This document shows, piece after piece, positions 17,930 to 27,264 of a stretch of DNA of 64,000 nucleotides. The stretch is from Actinomyces viscosus (lineage in GTDB: Bacteria > Actinomycetota > Actinomycetes > Actinomycetales > Actinomycetaceae), in NCBI RefSeq assembly GCF_900637975.1, contig NZ_LR134477.1, positions 496,001 through 560,000 of the forward strand. The letters are read 5' to 3'. A program made the translations under genes and the position numbers. How positions within the stretch are numbered: the stretch's first letter is position 1; each line of letters starts with the position of its first letter. Below the pieces are notes generated by a model. It was not told the origin of the DNA, made no database searches, and saw nothing but the letters and a program-made list of their open reading frames with translations.

Positions 17930-18817
17930 ATGTCGCTCGCCGTCGTCACCGACTCCGCTGCCTGCCTGACGGAGACCCTGGTGCGCGACCGCGCGATCGA
18001 GGTCGTTCCCCTTCACGCCGTCCCCGGTGAGGACGGCGCCCCTGGGACCACGTCGCGGCCCAGCGTCCAGGAGCTCGTGGACGCCTACCGGCGCGCAGCC
18101 CGCCGGGCCGAGGAGGTCCTGGCCATCCACATCTCCTCGGCACTGTCCGGAACCATGGACAACGCCCGAGCTGCCGCAGCCCAGCTGGAGGCCGAGTACT
18201 CCAGATCCTCCAGGGGCGCCGGCGCTGACGGCGCAGGAAAGGCAGCGCGCCGCCGGCCGCAGTGGCTGCGCGTCGTCGACTCCGGCACCAGCTCGGGAGC
18301 CCTGGGGCTCACGGTGCTGGCCGCTGCCCGCGCCCACGACGCCCGCCGCGGTGCGGCTCTGGCTCGGGCCAGTACCGCCCGCTCCTGCCAGCTCTTCGTC
18401 GTCGACGACCTGGGCCGACTGGCCCGCTCCGGGCGGATCGACCGCACCACCGCCCGCCTCGACGGCGTCCTCGGGATCCGCCCGGTCCTGGCCCTGACCC
18501 GCGACGGGATCCGGGCGCTGGAGACCGTGCGCGGCGCTGCCCGCGCCAGGCGCCACCTCATTGCCCAGGCCGTCCGCGCCGCCGGCGGGACCGCCCTGTC
18601 CGGCCCCAGGCGCCCCGCCGAACCGGTGCGCCTGGCCATCCAGGGCGACGACGCCGACATGCTGGCTCAGCTCGAGGCCGGCCTGCGCGAGGCCATGGAG
18701 GAGGCCGGAGCCATCGTCACCGAGGTCCTCACCCTCCCGGTCGACGAGGCGACGAGCACCCACGTGGGCCCCGGGGCACTCGGCATCGCCGTCGCCCCCG
18801 ACCTTCGGGCCCACTGA
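17930..18817 (+). CDS. DegV family fatty-acid-binding protein
   Basis: A 295-residue protein from ATG 17930, with AAGGTAGGTGG just upstream. It starts MSLAVVTDSAACL, the canonical DegV opening. It contains HISSALSGTMDNARAAA, the segment that lines the lipid headgroup pocket, then VDSGTSSGALGL, VDDLGRLARSGRI and LGIRPVLAL. DegV proteins bind a single fatty acid and act, in firmicutes, with fatty acid kinase (FakA/FakB). No FakA-like gene is in this window. The region before comEA is otherwise unrelated. Confidence 0.9.
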   Translation: MSLAVVTDSAACLTETLVRDRAIEVVPLHAVPGEDGAPGTTSRPSVQELVDAYRRAARRAEEVLAIHISSALSGTMDNARAAAAQLEAEYSRSSRGAGADGAGKAARRRPQWLRVVDSGTSSGALGLTVLAAARAHDARRGAALARASTARSCQLFVVDDLGRLARSGRIDRTTARLDGVLGIRPVLALTRDGIRALETVRGAARARRHLIAQAVRAAGGTALSGPRRPAEPVRLAIQGDDADMLAQLEAGLREAMEEAGAIVTEVLTLPVDEATSTHVGPGALGIAVAPDLRAH

Positions 18818-18985
18818 GCCCGCTCCGACGGCGTTGCACGCCGCACCGGCTGTCGTAAGCCGGCTGCGGTCTACGACGAGTCGACAAGGGCGCCCGGAGG
18901 CCACAGGCCGCCGGATGCGAGCGCTCTCCACAGGGCGGACGGGCCGACCGCGCGGCCCGCAGGCCCAGCACCTACCGTCGAGGAC

Positions 18986-19813
18986 ATGGGCATCAGGAGA
19001 GGAACCGGGAACCGGCCCCTGGACGACCTCGTGCGCCTGGCCTGCTCGGCAGATCCTGAGGAGCCCGTCCGCAGGCCGCGCCGCCTGGCGATCGCGCCGC
19101 GAGCCGCCGTCGTCGCCGGCTGCGTTCTCCTCATCCTGGCCGCCGTCCTGGCACTGCGGGCCGTCCTGGCCTCCACCGGTGCAGGTGGTGAAGCGGATCC
19201 GGCCGCGGCAGCCGGGGCCTCCGCCTCGATTCGGTCACCAGCCGCAGGACCGGCCACCGCGCCTGCCACCGGGGTGAGCCCAGGGCCTGCCATAGGGCCG
19301 GGCGGCCCCACCGCAGCCGGACCCAGCGGCGGAGCCGGCGCCGTCGTCGTCCACGTCACCGGAGCGGTTACCAGACCGGGCGTAGTCACCCTGAAGGCGG
19401 GCAGCCGCGTCACCGACGCCATCAACGCCGCCGGGGGAGCCGCCCCGGAGGCGGACACCGAGCAGCTCAACCTCGCCCGGGTCCTGACCGACGGCGAGCA
19501 GATCCGGGTGCCGCGCATCGGCGAGGTCCTGCCCGATCCCGCACCGCAACCCACCGGACCCACCGGAGGCGCCGGCCCGCAAACGGGAACGGCCACAGGA
19601 GGGACCGGCGGCAGCGCCTCAGGAACAGTCAACATCAACACGGCCTCCGCCTCCGAGCTGGAGAAGCTTCCCGGAATCGGCCCGGCCCTGGCCCAGCGGA
19701 TCGTGGAGTACCGCGACTCCCACGGCCCCTTCGCCAGCGTTGACGCGCTCACCGACGTCCCCGGCATCGGCAAGGCCAAGCTGGATGCCCTGCGAGAACA
19801 GGCCACCGTATGA
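18986..19813 (+). CDS. comEA: ComEA-like DNA-binding protein
   Basis: A 275-residue protein. A basic cytoplasmic N-terminus of about 38 residues precedes a single transmembrane helix (about residues 39-60). A Gly/Ala/Pro linker leads to an SLBB domain (VVVHVTGAVTRPGVVTLKAG, about 112-165). After a second linker, the tandem helix-hairpin-helix DNA-binding domain follows: NINTASASELEKLPGIG ... LTDVPGIGKAKL at the C-terminus. ComEA captures incoming DNA outside the membrane and hands it to the ComEC channel. Its stop overlaps the comEC start (ATGA at 19810), so the two are translationally coupled. Confidence 0.93.
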   Translation: MGIRRGTGNRPLDDLVRLACSADPEEPVRRPRRLAIAPRAAVVAGCVLLILAAVLALRAVLASTGAGGEADPAAAAGASASIRSPAAGPATAPATGVSPGPAIGPGGPTAAGPSGGAGAVVVHVTGAVTRPGVVTLKAGSRVTDAINAAGGAAPEADTEQLNLARVLTDGEQIRVPRIGEVLPDPAPQPTGPTGGAGPQTGTATGGTGGSASGTVNINTASASELEKLPGIGPALAQRIVEYRDSHGPFASVDALTDVPGIGKAKLDALREQATV

Positions 19814-21852
19814 ATGAGGCCCGCAGCCCAAGCGGCCTCCGGGCCCCGTGGGACGATCCCTCCCTCTACGAGCGCCTGCGCCAGGAGCAGGAGAGTCACC
19901 GGCACCGAGGGCGCCACGCGCACGCCACCTCCTCCAAGGCCCCCGAGGCCCTCGACCTGCGCCTGCTCGCCCCGGCGATCACCTGCTGGGGCAGCGCCTG
20001 GTGGGCCGTCGGGCATGACGGAGCGGCGGCGTGGAGACCGGCCCTGCTCCTGGGGGCCGGATGCACCGCCCTGGCTGCGGCACTGATCGTGCCCGTGCTG
20101 CGCTTCAGACCCCCGCGCCACCGGGCCGACCCGCGCCCCGGAGCCCCCGAGCGGGACCCCGGCGCCATCGGTACCGTCAGCGCCAGCCTGCTCGTGTGCG
20201 CCCTGTGCGCCGCGACCGTCCTGGCCATCAGCGCCGCCCACCTGTGGGCACGCCAGCGCGATCCCCTGACCATGGCGCTGGCCTCCGGACGCCCGGTCAC
20301 CCTGATCGGCACCGTCTCCCAGGAGCCGCGGGTCACGGCCACCAGCCGTTCCACCCTCGTCATCACCACCCTCGACGTCGAGCAGGTGGACGGGAGGACC
20401 TCATCCCTGAGCGCTACCGTCCTGGCGGACAAGCAGTGGCTGAGTCTGCGCATGGGCACCCGCGTCCAGGTGCGCACGCGCCTGAGGCCCACCGATCCGG
20501 GCCGGGCGGAGGCCGCCATCATCCCCAAGCGTGCGGGCCTGACGATCCTCGGCCGGCCCTCCGGCGTGCTCGGAGCCGTCACCGGTATCCGTACCGGCCT
20601 GGCCCAGGCCGTCGGAGCACCGGACGCCGGGGGAGCGCAGAACCCGGGAGAGACGGGGGATGCTCAGGGCCCCTGGCCGCCGGGCGCCCAGACCCTCGTG
20701 CCCGGCGTCGCCCTGGGTGACGACCACGCCCTGCCGGCCCAGGTGCGAGAGGACATGCGCACCGTGTCCATGACCCACCTGACCGCCGTCTCCGGCCAGC
20801 ACGTCGCCATCGTCCTGGGGCTGAGCCTGGCCGCCCTCGGAGTCCTTCCCCGGCGGTGGCGGGCACTGGCCGGGACGGTCCTGCTCACCCTTCTCGTGGT
20901 CCTGGTGCGACCCTCCGGATCCGTCCTGCGCGCGGCCACCATGGGGGCCGTCATGCTCCTGGGTGTCGTCGCGGGACGGCGCGCCGCCTCCGTGCCCGCG
21001 CTGTGCGCCGGGGCCATCGTCCTGCTGCTCATCGACCCGTGGCAGTCCCGGGACTACGGCTTCGCCCTGTCCGTGGTGGCCACCGCCGGCATCGTCATCG
21101 GGGCCAGGCCCGTCGCGGCCCACCTCTCACGCCGCCTGCCCCGGTGGCTGGCCGCCGCCGTGGCCCTGCCCCTGGTGGCCCAGGCGGCCTGCGGACCGGT
21201 TCTCGTCCTCCTCCAGCCCTCCGTGGGGCTCTGGTCGGTTCCCGCCAACCTGCTCACCGAGCCGGCCGCCGTCATCGCCACGATCAGTGGGCTCCTGGCC
21301 GCCCTGGTCCACCCGGCCTGGCCCGCGGCCGCCGCCGTCATCGCCTGGCCGGCGCTCGCGGCCTGCTCCTGGATGGTGTGGGTCTCCCGGTTCTTCTCCC
21401 ACCTGCCCGGCGCCACGCTGCCCTGGCCCAAAGGGGTCCCCGGAGCGCTCGCGCTGGGAGCCTGCGAGATCACGGTCCTGCTCCTGGTGGCTCCCCGTAC
21501 GCGCCGTGCCCTGTCAGGGGCGCTGAGGCGGTTCGTGCGGCCTGCTCGTGGCAGGCTTGCCCCATGGCAGCGACCCGAACCTCCCGCTCCCGGGGCCAGC
21601 GCAGCGCATCGTCAGGACTCCGGTGGGACCAGGCCCGGCTGGCGCCGATCGTCCTCATCCGTGCCAGGGAGGAGGTCCTCGCCGACCGTGCGGTCTCAAG
21701 CCTCCTGGCGCAGGCCAAGGCCAAGGACGCGACCACCGAGATCACGCGCCTCGAGGCCGCCACCTACGAGCCCCACCAGCTCGACACCCTCGTGTCCCCC
21801 TCCCTGTTCGGTGAGCCCAGGCTCGTCTACGTCCCCGCCCTGGAGCAGATGA
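19810..21852 (+). CDS. comEC: ComEC/Rec2-type DNA uptake channel
   Basis: The open frame gives 680 residues. Many membrane helices and the competence-domain signature MTHLTAVSGQHVAIVLGLSL (about residue 320) identify ComEC, which carries single-stranded DNA across the membrane. Hydrophobic coding sequence ends near 21500 (about residue 565). The remaining roughly 110 residues are Arg/Pro/Ser-rich, overlap the first 289 bases of holA, and look like read-through of another gene's frame. The true end is therefore doubtful: either a real long overlap or a lost stop/frameshift near 21500-21560. There is no C-terminal metallo-beta-lactamase domain, which many actinobacterial ComECs also lack. Confidence 0.85.
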   Translation: MNEARSPSGLRAPWDDPSLYERLRQEQESHRHRGRHAHATSSKAPEALDLRLLAPAITCWGSAWWAVGHDGAAAWRPALLLGAGCTALAAALIVPVLRFRPPRHRADPRPGAPERDPGAIGTVSASLLVCALCAATVLAISAAHLWARQRDPLTMALASGRPVTLIGTVSQEPRVTATSRSTLVITTLDVEQVDGRTSSLSATVLADKQWLSLRMGTRVQVRTRLRPTDPGRAEAAIIPKRAGLTILGRPSGVLGAVTGIRTGLAQAVGAPDAGGAQNPGETGDAQGPWPPGAQTLVPGVALGDDHALPAQVREDMRTVSMTHLTAVSGQHVAIVLGLSLAALGVLPRRWRALAGTVLLTLLVVLVRPSGSVLRAATMGAVMLLGVVAGRRAASVPALCAGAIVLLLIDPWQSRDYGFALSVVATAGIVIGARPVAAHLSRRLPRWLAAAVALPLVAQAACGPVLVLLQPSVGLWSVPANLLTEPAAVIATISGLLAALVHPAWPAAAAVIAWPALAACSWMVWVSRFFSHLPGATLPWPKGVPGALALGACEITVLLLVAPRTRRALSGALRRFVRPARGRLAPWQRPEPPAPGASAAHRQDSGGTRPGWRRSSSSVPGRRSSPTVRSQASWRRPRPRTRPPRSRASRPPPTSPTSSTPSCPPPCSVSPGSSTSPPWSR

Positions 21853-22592
21853 CCGACGCCCTGCTGACAGACCTCATCGCCTATGTGGGGGCCGCCGACC
21901 CCGAGGTCAGCGTCATCCTGCGCCACAACGGCGGCCAGCGGGGCAAGCGCCTGCTCGACGCCATCAAGGCCTCTCCCTACCCGACCATCCAGTGCGATGC
22001 CATCAAGAGCGCCAAGGACAAGTCCTCCCTCGTTGTGGCCGACGTGCGGCGCGCCGGGCGGAGCATCGCCCCCGAGGCCGTCGGCGCCCTCGTCGACGCC
22101 CTGGGTAGCGACGTGCGCGAGCTGTGCTCCGCCGTCGACCAGCTCCTTGCCGACACCCAGGGCACCATCGGCGTCGACCACGTGCGCACCTACTACGCCG
22201 GGCGCATCGAGGCCACCGGATTCACCGTGGCCGACGCCGCCGCGGCCGGCAACACCCCGGCCGCCATCACCGCCCTGCGCCACGCCGTGGCCACCGGCAC
22301 CGACCCGGTGGCCATCGTCGCCGCCCTGGCCATGAAGGTGCGCCAGCTCGCCCGGGTCGCGGCCGCCGGTGGCCGGCGCATGAGCCCGGCCGAGCTGGGC
22401 ATGGCCCCCTGGCAGGTGGACCGGGCCCGCCGTGAGCTCCAGGGCTGGTCCGACGACGCCCTGGCCACCTCGATCCTGGCGGTCGCCCGTGCCGACGCCG
22501 AGACCAAGGGAGCCAGCCGGGACCCCGTCTACGCCGTCGAGCGGGCGGTTCTGACGATCTGCCGCGCCCGGGGCTCCTCCCGGCGGCGCTGA
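21564..22592 (+). CDS. holA: DNA polymerase III delta subunit
   Basis: A 342-residue protein from ATG 21564. It contains LAPIVLIRAREEVLADRAVSSL, LVSPSLFGEPRLVYV, a beta-clamp loader wrench-type N-domain, and a C-terminal helical collar with DPVAIVAALAMKVRQLARV. Delta opens the sliding clamp within the clamp-loader complex. The comEC-holA-rpsT neighbourhood is the normal actinobacterial and firmicute order. Its start lies within the 3' extension of the comEC frame, and its stop is one base from the convergent DUF1846 gene. Confidence 0.92.
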   Translation: MAATRTSRSRGQRSASSGLRWDQARLAPIVLIRAREEVLADRAVSSLLAQAKAKDATTEITRLEAATYEPHQLDTLVSPSLFGEPRLVYVPALEQMTDALLTDLIAYVGAADPEVSVILRHNGGQRGKRLLDAIKASPYPTIQCDAIKSAKDKSSLVVADVRRAGRSIAPEAVGALVDALGSDVRELCSAVDQLLADTQGTIGVDHVRTYYAGRIEATGFTVADAAAAGNTPAAITALRHAVATGTDPVAIVAALAMKVRQLARVAAAGGRRMSPAELGMAPWQVDRARRELQGWSDDALATSILAVARADAETKGASRDPVYAVERAVLTICRARGSSRRR

Positions 22593-22593
22593 C

Positions 22594-24081
22594 TCAGCGC
22601 TTCTTGTACAGGGACTTGGTGGCGTAGACCGGCTCGTTGGTGACCTGAACCCCCAGGGCGCGGAAGATGCCCTCATCCACCGACCCCAGGATCGTCGAGG
22701 TGTGCACGTCGCAGCCCCGCAGCGTCTCGAGCTGGTCGAGGGCCTTGCGGGCGTTGTCGTCCCCGTTGGCGGACACGGCCAGGGCGATGAGTACCTCATC
22801 AGTGTGCAGTCGCGGGTTACGGCTGCCCAGCTCCTGGGTCTTGAGCCTCTGGATCGGCTCGATCGAGGCCGGGGCCAGCAGGTCAGTGCTGTCATCGATC
22901 CCGGCCAGGACCTTGAGGGCATTGAGCAGCATCGCCGAGGAGCACCCCAGCAGGGCCGAGGTCTTGCCCGTCACGATGCGCCCGTCGGGCAGCTCGATCG
23001 CCGAGGCCGGCTCGCCGGTGGCCGCGGCCACCTCCAGGGTGGGCGGTACCACGGGGCGGTCCTCCTTGCTGACCCCCACCTTGGCCATGAGCAGAGCGAT
23101 CCGCTGGGACTGGACCGGAGCGATGGCGTCGCGCTTCTCGGTCACCAGGGCCCGGTAGTAGCGGCGGATGATCTCCTGGCTGGCGGCCTGCCGGCAGGCG
23201 TCGTCGTCGCAGATGCAGTTGCCGGCCATGTTGACGCCCATGTCCGTGGGGGAGGCGTAGGGCGAGGAGCCCAGGATCTCCTCGAACAGGCGGGTCAGGA
23301 CGGGGAAGACCTCGACGTCACGGTTGTAGTTGACGGTCTGGACGCCGTGGGCGGCCAGGTGGAAGGGGTCGATCATGTTGACGTCGTCGAGGTCGGCGGT
23401 GGCGGCCTCGTAGGCGATGTTGACCGGGTGGTCCAGGGGCAGGTTCCAGATCGGGAAGGTCTCGAACTTCGCGTAGCCCGAGGAGATGCCCCGCTGGTGG
23501 TCGTGGTAGATCTGGGACAGGCAGGTGGCCATCTTGCCGCTGCCCGGGCCGGGGGCGGTGACGACCACCAGGTCCCGGCGGGTCTCGATGTACTCGTTGC
23601 GCCCGTAGCCGTCCTCGGAGACGATGCGGGCGACGTCGCCGGGGTAGCCGGGGATCGGGAAGTGGCGGTAGACCGTGATGTCCAGCGCCTCCAGCTTGCG
23701 CTTGAAGTCGTGGGCCTGGCGGTTGTCGTCGGTCCACTGGGTCACGACGACGCTGCCCACGTAGAGCCCGTAGCTGCGGAAGGCGTCGATGTGGCGCAGC
23801 AGGTCGTCCTCGTAGGAGATGCCCAGGTCCGCGCGGACCTTGTTGCGGGCGAGGTGCTTGGCGTTGACCGCCATGACGATCTCGACCTCGTCGGCCAGCT
23901 CGGCGAGCATGACGATCTTGTTGTCCGGGGTGAATCCGGGCAGCACGCGCGAGGCGTGCATGTCGTCAATGAGCTTGCCGCCGAACTCCAGATAGAGCTT
24001 GCCGCCGAACTGGGCGCGGCGCTCCGCAATGTGGCTGGACTGCATCCGCAGGTACTTGTCGCGGTCGAATCCGATGCGCAA
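22594..24081 (-). CDS. DUF1846 (UPF0371) family protein
   Basis: A 495-residue protein that matches the conserved DUF1846 pattern throughout: [59 protein letters not shown] (a P-loop-like GPGSGK near residue 178), and the cluster [15 protein letters not shown] structure from Streptococcus is known for the family, but its enzymatic activity is not established to my knowledge. Full length, no disruption. It ends one base from holA in the convergent direction. It lies downstream of rpsT on the same strand but is separated from it by a strong terminator. Confidence 0.9.
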   Translation of the reverse strand: MRIGFDRDKYLRMQSSHIAERRAQFGGKLYLEFGGKLIDDMHASRVLPGFTPDNKIVMLAELADEVEIVMAVNAKHLARNKVRADLGISYEDDLLRHIDAFRSYGLYVGSVVVTQWTDDNRQAHDFKRKLEALDITVYRHFPIPGYPGDVARIVSEDGYGRNEYIETRRDLVVVTAPGPGSGKMATCLSQIYHDHQRGISSGYAKFETFPIWNLPLDHPVNIAYEAATADLDDVNMIDPFHLAAHGVQTVNYNRDVEVFPVLTRLFEEILGSSPYASPTDMGVNMAGNCICDDDACRQAASQEIIRRYYRALVTEKRDAIAPVQSQRIALLMAKVGVSKEDRPVVPPTLEVAAATGEPASAIELPDGRIVTGKTSALLGCSSAMLLNALKVLAGIDDSTDLLAPASIEPIQRLKTQELGSRNPRLHTDEVLIALAVSANGDDNARKALDQLETLRGCDVHTSTILGSVDEGIFRALGVQVTNEPVYATKSLYKKR

Positions 24082-24165
24082 TGGGCTCTCCTTGAAGCGG
24101 TCTGGTGGGAGTAGTGGGTGATCGGGTGATTCTGTGAAGAGGGAGGGGAGGCGGGAGGCGGCTCA

Positions 24166-24204
24166 GCAAAAAAGGGGAGGGCGCCTCCCCGGTGGGAGGC
24201 GCCC
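24166..24204 (-). terminator. intrinsic terminator of rpsT
   Basis: GGGCGCCTCCC (24179-24189) and GGGAGGCGCCC (24194-24204) form an 11-bp perfect stem with the loop CGGT. On the minus strand the stem is followed by CTCCCC and then six T residues (24168-24173 region). It sits about 27 bases after the rpsT stop. The stem plus T-run makes this the clearest Rho-independent terminator in the window. Confidence 0.9.
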
Positions 24205-24230
24205 TTCAGATGCTCACTGCTGCGGTGGCC

Positions 24231-24491
24231 TCAGATGGAGGCGACGCGCTTGGCGAGCTTGGACTTGCGGTTGGCGGCCTGGTTCTTGTGGATGACGCCC
24301 TTGGAGACGGCCTTGTCCAGCTTGCGGGAGGCGGCCTTGAGGTGCTCGAGCGCGGCGTCCTTGTCACCGGCCTCGACGGCCTCGCGCACGCGGCGCACGT
24401 AGGTCTTGAGCTCGGACTTGACGGACTTGTTGCGCAGGCGGGCCTTCTCGTTGGTCTTGATGCGCTTGATCTGGGACTTGATGTTCGCCAC
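24231..24491 (-). CDS. rpsT: 30S ribosomal protein bS20
   Basis: An 86-residue protein from GTG 24491 ([20 protein letters not shown]...). It is rich in Lys/Arg/Ala, with the helical pattern of S20 and the conserved C-terminal [15 protein letters not shown]. The open frame continues upstream but only from the GTG does it match the family length. It binds 16S rRNA in the 30S body. Located just beyond holA, as in many bacteria. Confidence 0.96.
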   Translation of the reverse strand: MANIKSQIKRIKTNEKARLRNKSVKSELKTYVRRVREAVEAGDKDAALEHLKAASRKLDKAVSKGVIHKNQAANRKSKLAKRVASI

Positions 24492-24719
24492 GGTGAAACT
24501 TTCTCGCGTCTGATTGGTCGATGGCCGGAGAGAGGGTTCGCGCCACGGGTTGACATGAGGTGGTGGGGCACCTGGCTGGACCCGGTCGCCGGACCCCGCA
24601 GCCGGCCAGGCCAGAGGTCCAGTAGGCGACTGTATCATTCGGGATCGCCGCGTCCCCAGGAGCGAACCGGTGCTCAGGCGTGAGGTGCATCGCCCCGTGA
24701 ACCGGCGCGCTCAGGGTGC

Positions 24720-25397
24720 TCAGGCGTGGTGGTGGTGGCGCAGGGCGACGACGACGCCGTCGAAGACCTCCCGGCTCATCGTGGCCCCCTCGCGGCGTAC
24801 CGCGCTCGGTTCCACCAGGAGCAGCCGGTCCAGGCGCACCTCGCTGGGGCGGCCCTGGCGGTCCCAGCTGCCCGTGCCGACGTCGTGCCAGAAACGGCCC
24901 CAGCGCGCCTCCTGGGCGGCGTCGCGGTCATGGTCCTTGCTGGTCATCTGCGCCACGACGAGGCGGGTCTCGTGGCGTGCCAGGACCAGCACCGGCCGGT
25001 CCTTGCCCTGAGCCGGGTCCTCCTCGAAGGGGATCCAGGTCCACACGACCTCTCCGGGGTCGGCGTCGCCGTCGGGGTCGGGGGAGTAGCTGAAGGCGGG
25101 CAGCCCCAGGGCGGCGACGTCGTAGACGCTGACTCCCCGCGACGAAGATGACCCCGCCGTCGACACCGTCGACGCCTCGCCGGTGCGACGAGGTCGTGGC
25201 TGCGGGCGGGGAGAGGATGATGCGGGCGACGACTTCGGTGCCGTGGTCCTGACGGGCTCAGCAGGCTCAGCGGACCCGGTCGTCGTGCTCCCTGACGTCT
25301 CCTGCGAGGCTGAGGGTTTCTGGGAGAGGGCGTCGCTCACGGCGTCGGAGGCGGCGCGTCCGAGCAGGGTGAGGATCCGGTTGAGAATGCTGGCCAT
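24720..25397 (-). CDS. PemK/MazF-like toxin-domain protein with long N-terminal extension
   Basis: A 225-residue protein from ATG 25397 (MASILNRILTLLGRAASDAV). Residues 1-100 are an amphipathic start and a Ser/Thr/Pro/Arg-rich linker. The C-terminal domain resembles PemK/MazF: GEVVWTWIPFEEDPAQGKDRP, then VLVLARHETRLVVAQMTSKDH, then WHDVGTGSWDRQGRPSEVRL. MazF proteins are mRNA ribonucleases, but this chromosomal form is twice the usual length and has no adjacent antitoxin gene. It is probably a stand-alone actinobacterial member whose toxicity is unproven. Confidence 0.75.
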   Translation of the reverse strand: MASILNRILTLLGRAASDAVSDALSQKPSASQETSGSTTTGSAEPAEPVRTTAPKSSPASSSPRPQPRPRRTGEASTVSTAGSSSSRGVSVYDVAALGLPAFSYSPDPDGDADPGEVVWTWIPFEEDPAQGKDRPVLVLARHETRLVVAQMTSKDHDRDAAQEARWGRFWHDVGTGSWDRQGRPSEVRLDRLLLVEPSAVRREGATMSREVFDGVVVALRHHHHA

Positions 25398-25530
25398 GAG
25401 CGCCACCCTACCTACCGTCGGGCGCACCTGCCGCGACGCAGACGGCTCGGCGGTCCCCTCCCGAGTCGGGAGGGGACCGCCGGTCATGCCGCAGGTTGCT
25501 GCTGGGTACTGGACGGCGCGCCGGCGGAGC

Positions 25531-27071
25531 CTAGTTCCTCGTTCGCGTCACGGTGGTGCAGGCCGAGTAGGTCCCGGCCTCGATACCGGCGCCGCTGTCG
25601 GCGACGTCGACCACGGTGGTCAGTCCCTTGGAGGGATCCTTGGGGTCGCAGGTGCCCAGCGCCTTCCACCCGTCCTCGGTGATCGCGTCGGCGTTGACCG
25701 TGTAGGTGTTCCAGAACGTCATGGTGGTTGACGACCCGGCCGGCAGAGTGTCTCCCGTCGGCAGTGACACGGAGCCGTCCGGCTGGATGACGTAGTCATC
25801 CAGGGTGATCCACCACGGACCGCCGCTGCCCCACACGCTCTTCAGCGTCACGCCGGCGGGCACCTGAGGCCGCAGGACGATGTTGGAGGTGCGCCCGTCG
25901 GCGTCGGTGGTGTTGGTGAAGGTGACGGTGTAGCCGACCTCGACCTCGTAGGTGCCGGTCGGGGCGGCCTCAATGCTGCCCTGGGAGGCCTTGACGGCTA
26001 CCTCGCCCACCGGGCGGTCGTCGACGTAGTCGCTGGAGAAGGTCTGGCCGCCAGCAGCGAGCTCCGCCTTCACCGTATTGCGCCCGACGACGCCGCTCAG
26101 GTCCACCTGGCAGGCGACCTCCTTGCCTTCGGGCACCTTCGCCTTGCCGCTGGAGACCTTGAGATTCTCGGCCGGCCCCTGGGCGGAGACCACCTCACCG
26201 CCGAAGGCGGTCAGGTCGCAGGTCAGGGAGGTCACCTGGGTCTGTCCCCTGGAGCGTCCCGCGGAGACGGTGAAGTCGGACAGGGGTGTGGTGGAGTCGT
26301 TCCTCGCCCTCATGGTGAAGCGCCCGGCGTCCTTGGCGGCGCCGTCGACCTTGACCGCCTCAGTGGTGACGGTGGCGTGGGTGTCGCTGGCGGCCGGCTT
26401 GTGCGCCGTGGCCGTGGGGGTGAGCACCAGGCTGCCCGTGGAGGTCGTGATCGTGGGGCTGAGGCTGTAGCTGCGCGCGTCCGCCCCGGGTGTCACTGCC
26501 GTCGTCCCGAGGTCCAGGTCGAGGTAGGAGCTCTGGTCCCAGGCGGCGTTGAAGCTGACCTCGTAGGTCAGGCTCAGGTGCTCGGGGGTGCAGCTGACGG
26601 CCTTGACCGAGCCGGCGCTGTCCCCGTGCTGGTTGTAGTACAGGTGGTCGAAGAACCCCAGGCCGGAGTCGGCCAGCTTGGTTGCGGGCTCGCCCTGACC
26701 CTTGTTGACGTAGAAGGTGCTCGTCCCGGCGACCCTGTCACCGTCCGGTGAGGGGCAGGACCAGGTCACTGACCCGGTGCGAAGTCCGCCTCGATGGTGA
26801 TGGTGGTCGAGCTGTTCGGGGCGATGGCGGAGGGGACCCGGACTCCCCAGCTCAGGCAGCCGTCGGCGTTGTCGGAGCCGTGACAACCGGCGCCCGCCGT
26901 GTTGTAGCGTCCTTCGACGGTGATGGAGTCGCTATCGGCCGCGGGGGAGGGGGCGGCGTTCGCCGGTGCGGCGACGGCTCCGACGGTGAGCAAGGGAAGC
27001 GCCATGACCACGCCCAGGAGGCGCCGCCATGGCTGAGCGGGTTGAGCGGGTTGAGAAGGTGGGATGTGCAT
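25531..27071 (-). pseudogene. secreted repeat-domain protein, frameshifted (paralog of 27265-27936)
   Basis: From ATG 27071 the frame encodes a signal peptide (MHIPPSQPAQPAQPWRR, then a hydrophobic stretch ending APANA) and a domain matching the neighbouring paralog. It stops at TGA 26766-26768, right after ...EADFAPGQ. In the next frame the similarity continues without a gap (TWSCPSPDGDRVAGTSTFYV) to the stop at 25531. Comparison with the paralog's APGQWVWNC shows that one G is missing after CAGTG; restoring it gives APGQWTWSC and a 513-residue protein. After the shared domain the protein adds about 270 residues of beta-rich, Thr/Ser-rich sequence, probably Ig-like or fimbrial-type domains. 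No LPxTG anchor is seen. Function unknown; a secreted or surface role is inferred. Confidence 0.75.
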
Positions 27072-27120
27072 GAGCACGCCTTTCTCCGAGGGGATCGGGA
27101 TGGGAACCAATTGCCCTGTT

Positions 27121-27129
27121 AATATATCG
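27121..27129 (-). promoter_or_regulatory. shared CGATATATT box upstream of the frameshifted secreted gene
   Basis: CGATATATT on the minus strand begins 50 bases before the ATG of this gene. The identical nonamer lies 49 bases before the ATG of the paralog (27985-27993). An AT-rich -10-like core (TATATT) at the same distance in both suggests a common promoter element. Confidence 0.45.
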
Positions 27130-27204
27130 CTGAGCAGGACGTTATTGAATGGTGGGAGTACCCATGTACGTGGGATGTCGCCGTCGACTAAGAATGGCCT
27201 GGAC

Positions 27205-27244
27205 ATAGGTCGGGTACACGAAAGTCTTCGTGTACCCGACCTAT
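27205..27244 (-). terminator. perfect 18-bp stem-loop after the second secreted gene
   Basis: ATAGGTCGGGTACACGAA (27205-27222) is followed by the loop AGTC and the exact complement (27227-27244). It starts 20 bases beyond the stop of the gene at 27265-27936. No T-run follows, so it would be a T-less actinobacterial terminator. A protein-binding palindrome is the alternative, because it also lies upstream of the next gene's promoter box. Confidence 0.65.
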
Positions 27245-27264
27245 ATCTCTCTGCTTCCCGTGTT

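Noticed and set aside
24720..25397. A second complete MazEF module
   Set aside because: No small antitoxin gene is adjacent and the protein has a 100-residue extension, so only a PemK/MazF-like domain is claimed.
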